Below are positions 7,639 to 15,404 of a DNA stretch of 49,748 bases, piece after piece. The notes beneath the pieces were generated by a model. It was not told the origin of the DNA. It ran no database searches and saw nothing but the letters and a program-made list of their open reading frames with translations. The DNA is from JBBDIM01 sp040880405 (lineage in GTDB: Bacteria > Planctomycetota > Planctomycetia > Pirellulales > Pirellulaceae): assembly GCA_040880405.1 (NCBI GenBank), contig JBBDIM010000020.1, forward strand, positions 1 to 49,748. Direction: 5' to 3'. Position 1 is the stretch's first letter. Each line of letters opens with the position of its first letter. The translations under genes were made by a program, and so were the position numbers.

Positions 7639-8670
7639 CTACGGGCTTTCAGTGGATATTTCCGACGCGGTGCGGGGGGCCGTGTCGACATTCACGAAGC
7701 AGGCGAACTCGGTGCCGCCGGGACCATTGAACAGCGGCGGGTCCTCGGCCAGGCAGCGGTCGATATGAAAGGGGCAGCGGGGATAAAACGAACACCCGCC
7801 GCCGAGGTGGGCCATGTCCGGCGGCTGGCCGGGGATGGGGCGGAGCTGCGAGTTGAGGTCGTCGACGCGGGGAATCGATTCGAGCAAGCCGAGCGAGTAG
7901 GGGTGCCGCGGATCGGCGAACAGTTTGCGGACGCCGGTTCGCTCCACAACCCGGCCGGCGTACATCACCATCACTTGGTGGGCGACGCTTGCGATCACGC
8001 CCAGATCGTGGGTGATCATCACGATCGCGGTCCCCTTTTCCTCTTGCAGCTTCTGCATCAGCTCCAAAATTTGGGCCTGGATGGTGACGTCCAGGGCGGT
8101 GGTTGGTTCGTCCGCGATGAGGATATCGGGATCGCACGAGAGGGCCATCGCGATCATCACCCGTTGCCGCATCCCGCCCGAGAACTGATGCGGGTACTCG
8201 AACAACCGTTTGCGAGCCCCAGGGATGCCCACCTTTTCGAGCATGTCCGTGGCGTGCTCGATCGACTCCTTGCGGCTCAGCCCCAGATGTTTCCGGGTGA
8301 CTTCGGTGAGTTGTTCCTCGACCGTCAGGAAGGGGTTCAGCGCGGTCATCGGGTCTTGGAAGATCATCGCGATCCGGTTGCCGCGGATCTTGGTCAGCTC
8401 CTTGACGGAGAGCTTGAGGATATCGCGGCCTTGGTAGATGGCGGTGCCGCTGGTGACCTTGCCAGGTGGCTGGGGGATCAGCCCCAGCAGGGCCAAATTG
8501 GTGACCGACTTGCCAGAGCCCGACTCGCCGACGATCCCCAATGTCTCGCCGCGGCGCAAATCAAAATCGACACCTCGGACCGCCTGCACGACCCCATCAT
8601 CGGTGCGGAACTCAACCGACAGGTCGCGGACTTCGAGTAATGTCTCAGGTTGATTCATGGGTGATGTCAC
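7639..8670 (-). CDS. oppD: Oligopeptide/dipeptide ABC transporter ATP-binding protein (OppD/DppD-like)
   Basis: A 343-aa ABC ATPase, partner of OppF. It shows Walker A GESGSGKSV, Q-loop MIFQDPMTALNPFLTV, signature FSGGMRQRVMIAMAL, Walker B ILIADEPTTALD and switch MITHDLGVIAS, then the oligo_HPY C-terminal region GCSFYPRCPFHIDRC with spaced cysteines typical of the subfamily. ATG at 8670 or the in-frame ATG four codons later are both possible starts. Upstream, 259 bp separate it from oppC, a gap filled by four hairpins; the other junctions of the operon are tight, so expression of the ATPases may be adjusted separately from the permeases. Confidence 0.9.
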   Translation of the reverse strand: MTSPMNQPETLLEVRDLSVEFRTDDGVVQAVRGVDFDLRRGETLGIVGESGSGKSVTNLALLGLIPQPPGKVTSGTAIYQGRDILKLSVKELTKIRGNRIAMIFQDPMTALNPFLTVEEQLTEVTRKHLGLSRKESIEHATDMLEKVGIPGARKRLFEYPHQFSGGMRQRVMIAMALSCDPDILIADEPTTALDVTIQAQILELMQKLQEEKGTAIVMITHDLGVIASVAHQVMVMYAGRVVERTGVRKLFADPRHPYSLGLLESIPRVDDLNSQLRPIPGQPPDMAHLGGGCSFYPRCPFHIDRCLAEDPPLFNGPGGTEFACFVNVDTAPRTASEISTESP

Positions 8671-8703
8671 TCTTGAAATATCTTAGGACGCGTTATGTTC
8701 TTC

Positions 8704-8916
8704 GTAGCCACGCTCGCGGAGAGCGTGGGGGAGCTGCTTTTACGTTTTCCCGAAGTGGTGAATTGGTTCGAGCCTCTCCCACGCTCTTGGCGAGCGTGGC
8801 TACCTAAGGATTTCTCGTAGCTACGCTTGCAAAAGCGTGGGAGAAGTGCTCACCTGCTTCGCCCTAGGGGCACACCCAACCCGTTACGCTCCCACGGTCT
8901 TGGCGACCGTAGCTAC
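8704..8916. repeat. Cluster of four related palindromic units within the opp operon
   Basis: Four units of about 28 bp lie at 8704-8733, 8776-8803, 8817-8843 and 8889-8916, in alternating orientation, so they form two inverted pairs. Each has the pattern GTAGC-x-ACG-stem-CGTGGGAG and can fold on itself. The inner stem is GCTC/GAGC in units 1 and 2, GCTT/AAGC in unit 3 and GGTC/GACC in unit 4: the bases change on both sides so pairing is kept. This suggests selection on the hairpin. The units lie between the oppC stop and the oppD start. Confidence 0.75.
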
Positions 8917-8929
8917 TTGTTTGGTTCTG

Positions 8930-10132
8930 CTATCGGTTTTTCATGCGGGGGTCCAGGGCGTCTCGAAGGCCGTCTCCGAGGAAGTTTAGGGAGTACAGCG
9001 TGGCGGCCAGCGCGATGGCCGGGAAGACCACCAGCCACCAGTAAATCCGGATCGGCGTGATGACCTTTAGGCCGTCGTTGGCGAGTTGTCCCCAACTGAC
9101 ATTGGGTGGCTCGACTCCCAACCCCAAAAACGACAGAAACGCCTCGAACAGCATCACCGCCGGAATCGTCAGTGTGAGGTACACAATCACTACGCTCAGC
9201 ACGTTGGGCACCAGGTGCAAAAACACGATCCGCCCACCACGCGCGCCGATCGTCCGCGCGGCGTCGACGAATTGTTCGTTCTTGAGGCTGATAATTTGTC
9301 CGCGGACCACCCGCGCCATCGTCAACCAGTAAATCGCCCCGATCACCAGGTAAAGGATCACCATGCGGTCGATGCCGTAATCGGCGAGCCGGGTCTTGAC
9401 GGTGTCGTCGCTGAGGATCGAGATCAAAAACAGCACGACAAAGATAAACGGCACGGAGTACATCACGTCGACTGCGCGCATCATGGCATCGTCGACCCAG
9501 CCGCCGGCATAGCCGGAGATCGCGCCGTAGCTCACCCCGATCAACAGCGAGACGAGCGTCGCTACTACACCCACAATCAACGAGACGCGCGCACCCCAAA
9601 ACAGCCGGGAGAGCATATCGCGGCCAAGGTGATCGGTTCCGCATAAACTGGGGAGGCACCAATCGCCGAAGATCGTGAGTCGTGCTCTGATCATCGCTTG
9701 ATCTAATAGATTGGGATTCTCCCAAATCTCGCCGTAGCGGCGACGGAATTCATCGCTGTCGGTTGGAAATTGGGTGATCGCCAAACTGACGCGGCGGGTT
9801 TCGGTTTCCGGCACGTCCCCTTCGGCTTCCACCGGTATCGGTTCTTCGATTTGGGAAGAGAGGGTCGGCGGCAAGAACTGGCGGCGCTTGAGGTCCTGCT
9901 CTTTGAACGATTGCAGCGGCAACAGCGGGGTGATGATCGCCAGCAGTCCCAACAGCAGCAGAAAGCCGAGCGAGGTCATCGAGACCCAATCGCGGCGCAA
10001 GCGCCGCCAGGCGTCTTGCCAGAGGGAGATCCCGTGGATCGCCTCCGCTTCGCCCAGCATCGTCTCGTACTTTTCGAGCGGCGGGAAGGCGGCGTCGTAC
10101 GCCTGGTGCGGGGGAGGTTTGGGTGCGTTCAT
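8930..10132 (-). CDS. oppC: Oligopeptide ABC transporter permease (OppC-like) with enlarged N-terminal region
   Basis: A 400-aa inner-membrane permease. The first membrane segment is LGFLLLLGLLAIITPLL (about 56-72). The typical OppC sequence GTDHLGRDMLSRLFWGARVS follows only near residue 165, and the EAA loop region (AARTIGARGGRIVFLHLVPN) lies near residue 290. OppC proteins are usually about 300 aa. Here roughly 90 polar, charged residues are inserted between membrane segment 1 and the conserved core, predicted to lie outside the cytoplasm. The start at 10132 is the only sensible ATG; the gene follows oppB by 21 bp. Confidence 0.88.
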   Translation of the reverse strand: MNAPKPPPHQAYDAAFPPLEKYETMLGEAEAIHGISLWQDAWRRLRRDWVSMTSLGFLLLLGLLAIITPLLPLQSFKEQDLKRRQFLPPTLSSQIEEPIPVEAEGDVPETETRRVSLAITQFPTDSDEFRRRYGEIWENPNLLDQAMIRARLTIFGDWCLPSLCGTDHLGRDMLSRLFWGARVSLIVGVVATLVSLLIGVSYGAISGYAGGWVDDAMMRAVDVMYSVPFIFVVLFLISILSDDTVKTRLADYGIDRMVILYLVIGAIYWLTMARVVRGQIISLKNEQFVDAARTIGARGGRIVFLHLVPNVLSVVIVYLTLTIPAVMLFEAFLSFLGLGVEPPNVSWGQLANDGLKVITPIRIYWWLVVFPAIALAATLYSLNFLGDGLRDALDPRMKNR

Positions 10133-10153
10133 AAGCCCGACTGGGTGGGACGG

Positions 10154-11077
10154 CTATTTGTTGAGTTTGACTCGAGGATCGATCAGCCCGTACGAGAGAT
10201 CGACCAACGTATTCATGGTGAACAGCAGCAACGTGTAAATCATGACCACCGCGAGCGAAACGGGATGATCCTTCTGGGTGATCGCTTCAATGAAGTGGGT
10301 GCCCAAACCGGGAATGAAAAAGATTCGCTCCAGGACCAGGCTGCCGGTCAAAATGCCCGCGGTCGCCGGACCGAGGTACGAGACGACCGGCAAGATCGCG
10401 CCGCGGAAGGCATGCCGCAGCACGACCACTCGCGGCATCAGCCCTTTGGCGTAGGCGGTGCGGATGTAGTCTTGCCCCAGCACTTCCAACATGCCGGTTC
10501 GTGTGAGTCGAGCGATGTAGGCGGCAAACGGCGCGGCCAAGCAGAGGGCCGGTAGGACCAAGTCGATCGGACGTCCCCAACCGGCCGCGGGAAACCATTT
10601 GAGGATGAACACGAACAGGATGATCGCAAAGCCCGCGAGCACGAAGTTCGGGACCGCGATCCCCAAGGTGGCCAGCAGGCGGAACCCCACATCCAGCAAA
10701 GACTGCCGCCACAGGGCGGAGACAATCCCGGTAGAAAACCCCAGCAGCATGGCGAAGCTCAAGGCCAACGCCCCCAGCGAAATCGAGATCGGCAGCCCTT
10801 GCCGGATTAATTGGCTGGAGTGCAGGTCCATCAGCTTCATGCTTGGCCCGAAGTCGAGGGTTAGGGCCTTGCCGAACTGCAGGAAGTACCGCTCAATCAG
10901 CGGTTTGTCGAGCCCGTAGTAGCGGTCTAGGTTGGCTTGGATTTCCGGCGGAAACTTCCGTTCGCTCAGGTTCGCCCCTTCCGGCGCTACCTTCCACATC
11001 AGGAAGAAGCTGAACGTGTAGACAATCCACAGCGTCAGCAGTAGCCAGAAGAAGCGTTTGACGAGAAACTCAATCAA
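10154..11077 (-). CDS. oppB: Oligopeptide ABC transporter permease (OppB-like)
   Basis: A 307-aa inner-membrane permease of the binding-protein-dependent type. An N-terminal membrane segment (FFWLLLTLWIVYTFSFFLMW) is followed by a periplasmic stretch (NLDRYYGLDKPLIERYFLQF) typical of OppB/DppB, several further membrane helices, the EAA loop DYIRTAYAKGLMPRVVVLRHA, and the ending VDLSYGLIDPRVKLN. The length matches the family. The ATG overlaps the oppA stop by four bases (ATGA), so the two are translationally coupled. It forms the membrane channel together with OppC. Confidence 0.92.
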   Translation of the reverse strand: MIEFLVKRFFWLLLTLWIVYTFSFFLMWKVAPEGANLSERKFPPEIQANLDRYYGLDKPLIERYFLQFGKALTLDFGPSMKLMDLHSSQLIRQGLPISISLGALALSFAMLLGFSTGIVSALWRQSLLDVGFRLLATLGIAVPNFVLAGFAIILFVFILKWFPAAGWGRPIDLVLPALCLAAPFAAYIARLTRTGMLEVLGQDYIRTAYAKGLMPRVVVLRHAFRGAILPVVSYLGPATAGILTGSLVLERIFFIPGLGTHFIEAITQKDHPVSLAVVMIYTLLLFTMNTLVDLSYGLIDPRVKLNK

Positions 11078-13035
11078 CGGACACCCTCCGCTTTCAAAAT
11101 AAAGTCACGCTGCGCTTCGTCGATTTCCAAGATGTGCAGCGGGTGCAAGTCTTGCAGGTTGGGGTAAAAGTTTTTCACGTAGGGGCGGACGATGTTTTGC
11201 GAGACGTAGAAATAGATGGGCAAAATCGGCATCTCCTCCAGCAGAATCCGCTCTGCCTTCTCCAGCATCTCCATCCGTTTTTCCTCGTCCGACTCGCTCA
11301 TTGCCTCTTCGATCAACTGGTCGTACTCGGCGTTGGACCAACCGGTTTGGTTGTTCTCGCCATCGGTGACGAACATGTCGAGAAACGTGTTGGGGTCTGG
11401 GTAGTCGCCGATCCAGCCGGCGCGGATCACATCGAAGTCGAGGTCGGTCATCCGCTTGAGGTACATGGCCCATTCCTGGTTGACCAATTCGGCGTCGACT
11501 TGCAGGTGACGTTTCCACTGCTGCTGGATCACCTCGGCGATATCGCGATGGGCGTCGAGCGTATTGTACACTAGGCGGATCCGTGGCATGCCCTTGCCCC
11601 CGGGGAAGCCAGCTTCGGCCAAGAGCCGCCGCGCCTCTTCCGGGTTGAAGTCGCCGCTCACCTGTTGCTCGTACTTTGCGAGCCCAGGCGGAACCAAGCC
11701 TAAGGCCGGCACTTGGCCCGCCTTGGTCACAAACTCCACGATCGCTCGTTTATCAATCGCGAGGTTGAGGGCCCTGCGGACGCGGGCGTCGTCCAGCGGC
11801 GGTTTGGTTGTGTTGACGCGATAGAAGTAGACGGTCAGCATCGGCTCGATCCGCATGTCGGGTTGCTCCTTCTCGCGGCCCGGCTGGTTGAGCTTTTCCT
11901 GGTCTCGCTCAATCAACTCCGGAATGATCGAGGTAGGCACCGTGGTCCCCCAGTCGACCTGGCCATTCATGTACATGTTGAGCGTGGTTGTCTCGGACTG
12001 CACCGCCAAGGCGTCGATCACCTCCAGGCTTACTTCACCTGAGTTCCAATACTCCGGATTCTTGCGGAGCCGAATCCGATCGCGAATCCGGCGAAACTCC
12101 ATGTTGTACGGCCCGTTGTTCACCACGTTTTCCGTCTTGGTCCAGTCGGGGTAACCATGCCGCTCGACACAGGCTTGGTTCACCGGGTAGAGCGGATAGA
12201 ACGAGACGAGCTCCAGGAAGTACGGTGTCGGGTTTTCCAGCGTCACGACCAAGGTGTGGTCATCCTCGGCGTAGACACCCACTTCGCTGAAGTGCGGTAA
12301 AACCTGCCGGACCAGGTTGGCGGCATGTTCGGCATGTTTCCGCTCGTCGAACCGGGGGATCATCACAAACCGCTGGGTCTCGCCTGGTTGGTCCCATTGC
12401 GGTTGGCCAGCTTGCTCGGCGACCAACTGCACTTCGTACACGTAAATCGGATCGTCTTCCGTTCCCAACTGTTCCTGCGCTTTGACGACACCGGCAAGCA
12501 TCGTCCCCCGGGGGTAGGTTTGGGCCGGATTGGGACGGTCGTCTCGTTCAATCTCGACGCGATCGCCCACTTCGATTTTGCGGCCGGTGTACCTTTGGGC
12601 GTTCTTCAGGTACCAAAGTTGGTAGGAATACTTCGAGGCGGTCTCTGGATGCAAAAACCGCTGCCACGAGAAAACCCAGTCGTGGGCCGTCACCGGGCTG
12701 CCATCGCTCCACTTGGCATCCTTGCGAATCGTGAAGGTGTAGGTTCGTTGGTCCTCGGAAAGTTCATAGCCGGTCGCCATCGCCGGTACCGGAAGCATCT
12801 TGTTGGGATCCTCCGGGTCGGGCAGCTTGCGATACAGCCCCTCGAACATCGCGTCGATGATCCGCCCTTCCGGGGCCCCGCTGACATGCGCCGAATCGAG
12901 CGATTCGATTTCCGTGCCGTTGGTGAACGTGAAATCTGCCTTGGGTAATTCACTAAATTGAAAAACCGGCAACATTGCCAGCACAAACAGGAAGGGAAAC
13001 ACGTAGGGAAAGAACGTGCGAAGCGTATGTGTCAT
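11074..13035 (-). CDS. oppA: Peptide ABC transporter substrate-binding protein (SBP family 5, OppA-like)
   Basis: A 653-aa solute-binding protein, first gene of the opp operon. After an N-terminal hydrophobic segment (VFPFLFVLAMLPVFQF) come family 5 landmarks: EIESLDSAHV, FEGLYRKLPD, YTFTIRKDAKWSDGSPVTAHDWVFSW, GPYNMEFRRIRDRIRLRKNPEYW, ARVRRALNLAIDKRAIV and DFDVIRAGWIGDYPDPNTFLDMF. It is about 100 residues longer than typical OppA; the extra part lies around residues 150-235 and holds a small charged domain. There is no lipobox cysteine after the hydrophobic segment, so it is probably held by an uncleaved membrane anchor. It would capture peptides and deliver them to OppBC. Confidence 0.92.
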   Translation of the reverse strand: MTHTLRTFFPYVFPFLFVLAMLPVFQFSELPKADFTFTNGTEIESLDSAHVSGAPEGRIIDAMFEGLYRKLPDPEDPNKMLPVPAMATGYELSEDQRTYTFTIRKDAKWSDGSPVTAHDWVFSWQRFLHPETASKYSYQLWYLKNAQRYTGRKIEVGDRVEIERDDRPNPAQTYPRGTMLAGVVKAQEQLGTEDDPIYVYEVQLVAEQAGQPQWDQPGETQRFVMIPRFDERKHAEHAANLVRQVLPHFSEVGVYAEDDHTLVVTLENPTPYFLELVSFYPLYPVNQACVERHGYPDWTKTENVVNNGPYNMEFRRIRDRIRLRKNPEYWNSGEVSLEVIDALAVQSETTTLNMYMNGQVDWGTTVPTSIIPELIERDQEKLNQPGREKEQPDMRIEPMLTVYFYRVNTTKPPLDDARVRRALNLAIDKRAIVEFVTKAGQVPALGLVPPGLAKYEQQVSGDFNPEEARRLLAEAGFPGGKGMPRIRLVYNTLDAHRDIAEVIQQQWKRHLQVDAELVNQEWAMYLKRMTDLDFDVIRAGWIGDYPDPNTFLDMFVTDGENNQTGWSNAEYDQLIEEAMSESDEEKRMEMLEKAERILLEEMPILPIYFYVSQNIVRPYVKNFYPNLQDLHPLHILEIDEAQRDFILKAEGVR

Positions 13036-13666
13036 AAACCGGGACTTCCGCTGGAGGACCAGATGATCGTGCGACGCGGTACGCGTCGCTCGTGAAATTA
13101 TTCCGGATTAAAGTACGTCGAGAGAGATACAACCTCTGGCGAATCTGGGCAAGCTGCGACATCTGACGCGATTGAGCCAAAGTGGTGAGTCGGCAGTTCT
13201 CGCGATTTTAGCAAACAACTCCACAGGTTACGACACGCACAAAACGGGCAAAAAATGGTCTCTCGTTTGCGCCATTCAGGCTGAAAAAGGGTGAACTATG
13301 GAATTCGGCTGGGAGGAGGCATCAAAATAAATTGCGGTGATCATGGATTTGCCTCATACTCAGAGGCAGACACGTGCGGTTTCGTTGCTACTTCGGTGGG
13401 ACGGATCCGCGACCAGAGGCGTCGGTGCGACGCGCGAAAATTTGCACCGGACTTTTGGTAGCGTGCCGTACTTCGTGAACTAGCTGGCGGCGCTTCGTTG
13501 GAACAAGCACCGACCTGATTTTCCCCGGACCCCTGGGGCGAGTCGTCTGATGGTCGGTGTTGCGCTCAAGGCAACTTCATTCACGTGCGGCGTTTTCTTT
13601 TCCCGCTCTCGCACGGCACACACGTCGCGTGGGAGTTCGCCTTACGACGCAGGAGTTGTTACCCTT
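13036..13666. other. Divergent intergenic region between oppA and the ArsR-type gene
   Basis: About 630 bp with no convincing gene. Promoters for the leftward opp operon and the rightward regulator must lie here, but I cannot place a clear -35/-10 pair. A small stem GCCTC/GAGGC occurs near 13350. The frame is open from 13550 into the regulator gene, but those 39 residues look non-coding. Confidence 0.5.
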
Positions 13667-14194
13667 ATGGCATTCACTTTCGAATCCACGCGACCCGCAC
13701 TGGAATCGGGTCCAAACACACACACGGACGATGACATGCGCGACTCGGTCCCGGTAGTCCTTCCCCGACCGCTGAGCCCGGCCACTCCCTCCTCGGCGGC
13801 GATTCGCACAGAGCCGACGGCCCTTTCCGAGCCGGCCCTCAAAACCCTGAGCGAACCGACCGCCAAGCAGTTGGTGCAGGTCTTCAAGCTACTGGCTGAC
13901 GAGACTCGACTGAGGATTTTGTGCTATTTAATGCAGACTAAGGAACTGAACGTGCGCAGTTTGTGCGAACTGCTCGATCAGAGCCAACCGGCCGTCAGTC
14001 ACCATCTGGCCCTCATGCGGGCGACCGGCTTGGTCGATTCTCGTCGTGATGGCAAGAACAATTTCTATCGGATTTTGCCAGAGCGGTTCGGCACGGTCAT
14101 GCACTTGGTGTTCCGTGAAGTTCCCGGCATCACCGCGGATAAGTTGCAGATGGATCAACACATGATCCGTTACGAGACGAGCAAAACTGAATAG
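13667..14194 (+). CDS. ArsR/SmtB-family winged-helix regulator with a long N-terminal tail
   Basis: A 175-aa protein. Residues from about 75 form an ArsR-type winged helix: FKLLADETRLRILCYLMQ, then the recognition helix QSQPAVSHHLALMRATGLV, and the wing RRDGKNNFYRI. The first 70 residues are Pro/Ser/Thr-rich and probably disordered, which is unusual for this family. The ELCVCD-type metal-binding motif is absent, so it is unlikely to be a classical metal sensor. The start at 13667 is preceded by AGGAG 11 bases upstream; an earlier start at 13550 is open but not protein-like. It is transcribed away from oppA, but whether it controls opp is not known. Confidence 0.82.
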   Translation: MAFTFESTRPALESGPNTHTDDDMRDSVPVVLPRPLSPATPSSAAIRTEPTALSEPALKTLSEPTAKQLVQVFKLLADETRLRILCYLMQTKELNVRSLCELLDQSQPAVSHHLALMRATGLVDSRRDGKNNFYRILPERFGTVMHLVFREVPGITADKLQMDQHMIRYETSKTE

Positions 14195-14261
14195 CAGCTT
14201 CGCCCTGTAAGAGGATGTTCGCCGGACGGCCCCGCCGCCCGGCGTTCCCCCATTTTCGTCC

Positions 14262-14285
14262 ACGCGTGAAGTCGCGCTCACGCGT
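14262..14285. repeat. Hairpin ACGCGTGA/TCACGCGT after the ArsR-type gene
   Basis: Eight-base perfect arms flank an eight-base loop, 68 bp after the regulator's stop. No T-run follows, so it is a weak terminator candidate or another dispersed palindrome. Confidence 0.4.
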
Positions 14286-14392
14286 CCATTCGCGTGATTC
14301 GGCGGGCCACAAGGCCTTCCGGATCACGCGTTTGGTTTTTCTTAGGAGTGGGATTTGGCTTCAACTGAGTTTTAGCAAGATGCCAGGAGCAC

Positions 14393-14456
14393 ACGGCGGG
14401 GATAAACCCCGCCGCTCGTTTTTGCAACCCCGAGCGGCGGGGTTTATCCCTGCCGT
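14393..14456. repeat. Long palindrome with 26-bp arms rich in GGCGGGG
   Basis: The left arm at 14393-14418 and right arm at 14431-14456 pair at 25 of 26 positions around a 12-base loop (TTTTTGCAACCC). The arms include GGGATAAACCCC, itself nearly symmetrical. It lies between the convergent ArsR-type gene and the membrane protein gene at 14484, where a two-way terminator would be useful, but no T-run follows the right arm. It is probably an interspersed element. Confidence 0.65.
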
Positions 14457-14483
14457 CTTCGCCCCGATTTTATCCCTGACGCA

Positions 14484-15023
14484 CTATATCTCGCTCCCAG
14501 AGGTCGAGCCGTGGCGGACGATGGATGATCCGGTGACGGTGCGGCGGACGTCGAGGTAGTAGTGGATTACCTCTTCCAGTTGGGGGAGGGTTTGCGGGGC
14601 GGAGATCTGGATGGCCGAGAGGTTGGCCAACATGCCTTCCTCCGTGGACGGATAGAGAATCGCCCCTTTGCCATGCATCCGGTAATGGTGGATTTCTCGC
14701 CAGGAGGTCTTGCGTGTCCCGAGTAGCGACTTTTGGACCACTCCGCGGGGGCCGAGATCGAAACGAACCGGTAGCAGCATTCGCCAGACGGAAATCAGCA
14801 TCACTCCGGCCAGCGCGATCGTCAGCCAGAGGCTCTCGGTTCGCCAGTAGGCGAGTACGGACAACAGGAGAAACAGCCCCAGGGTGATCCCACCACCCAG
14901 CCATTCGTCCCGGATGGGCCAATGGAGGACGGAGATTTCCGGTGTTTGAGCGTCGAGTTCACGACTGGAAGGTGACATTCCGTTTACCACGCAAGGGGGC
15001 CGCCGAAGGGTATGGAGGCCCAT
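14484..15023 (-). CDS. Small membrane protein with a PH-like C-terminal region, unknown function
   Basis: A 179-aa protein with two adjacent membrane helices (GITLGLFLLLSVLAYW and LWLTIALAGVMLISVW) and then a cytoplasmic region (RFDLGPRGVVQKSLLGTRKTSW...ILYPSTEEG). The order resembles bacterial PH-like membrane proteins, but the match is only by general layout. The start at 15023 overlaps the region of the upstream stop; an in-frame ATG at 14978 giving MSPSSRELD is equally possible, as neither has a strong ribosome binding site. It appears to be cotranscribed with the membrane protein at 15026-15388. Confidence 0.65.
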   Translation of the reverse strand: MGLHTLRRPPCVVNGMSPSSRELDAQTPEISVLHWPIRDEWLGGGITLGLFLLLSVLAYWRTESLWLTIALAGVMLISVWRMLLPVRFDLGPRGVVQKSLLGTRKTSWREIHHYRMHGKGAILYPSTEEGMLANLSAIQISAPQTLPQLEEVIHYYLDVRRTVTGSSIVRHGSTSGSEI

Positions 15024-15025
15024 TG

Positions 15026-15388
15026 TTAGGGCGAATCTTCCTGCTCGACGATCGGGCTGGGCGTGTTAATCGCCCCCAAGATCATGATCGCCAACATCCA
15101 ATACAGGATACTCGAAAAAATGACCGATCCGGCAACCAGCGTGACAAAATTTTCATCAAACAAAACCAACACTGGGGGGCTCTCACTGGGGTTGCCTCGC
15201 CGCTCTACCGGACCTGGCTCTTCAGATTTCGCTGCCATGGAGTCTCGATACTCGTTCCATCGCGCAAGTTCCTCCGGTTGGCTGAACTGCCGAATCACGG
15301 CAGTTCGTGTTTGCCACAGGGCGACCACCATCACCCCTTGCAGGACTAGGTAGAGGCCGAGCAGTATCCATCCGGTGCGACGTCCCAT
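15026..15388 (-). CDS. Small two-helix membrane protein, unknown function
   Basis: A 120-aa protein with an N-terminal membrane helix (WILLGLYLVLQGVMVVALW), a polar loop of about 55 residues and a second helix (VIFSSILYWMLAIMILGAI). I do not recognise a family. It lies 16 bp downstream of the amidohydrolase gene and directly before the membrane protein at 14484-15023, so the three probably form one minus-strand operon. The helix pair plus charged loop suggests a small membrane-associated accessory protein. Confidence 0.65.
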   Translation of the reverse strand: MGRRTGWILLGLYLVLQGVMVVALWQTRTAVIRQFSQPEELARWNEYRDSMAAKSEEPGPVERRGNPSESPPVLVLFDENFVTLVAGSVIFSSILYWMLAIMILGAINTPSPIVEQEDSP

Positions 15389-15404
15389 GATAAAAGTAGC
15401 CTCT

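Noticed and set aside
7633..8640. 335-aa plus-strand ORF
   Set aside because: Exactly antisense to oppD; a shadow frame produced by high GC.
8704..8916. Possible CRISPR-like array
   Set aside because: Units alternate in orientation, spacing is irregular, and no cas genes are present; they are paired hairpins.
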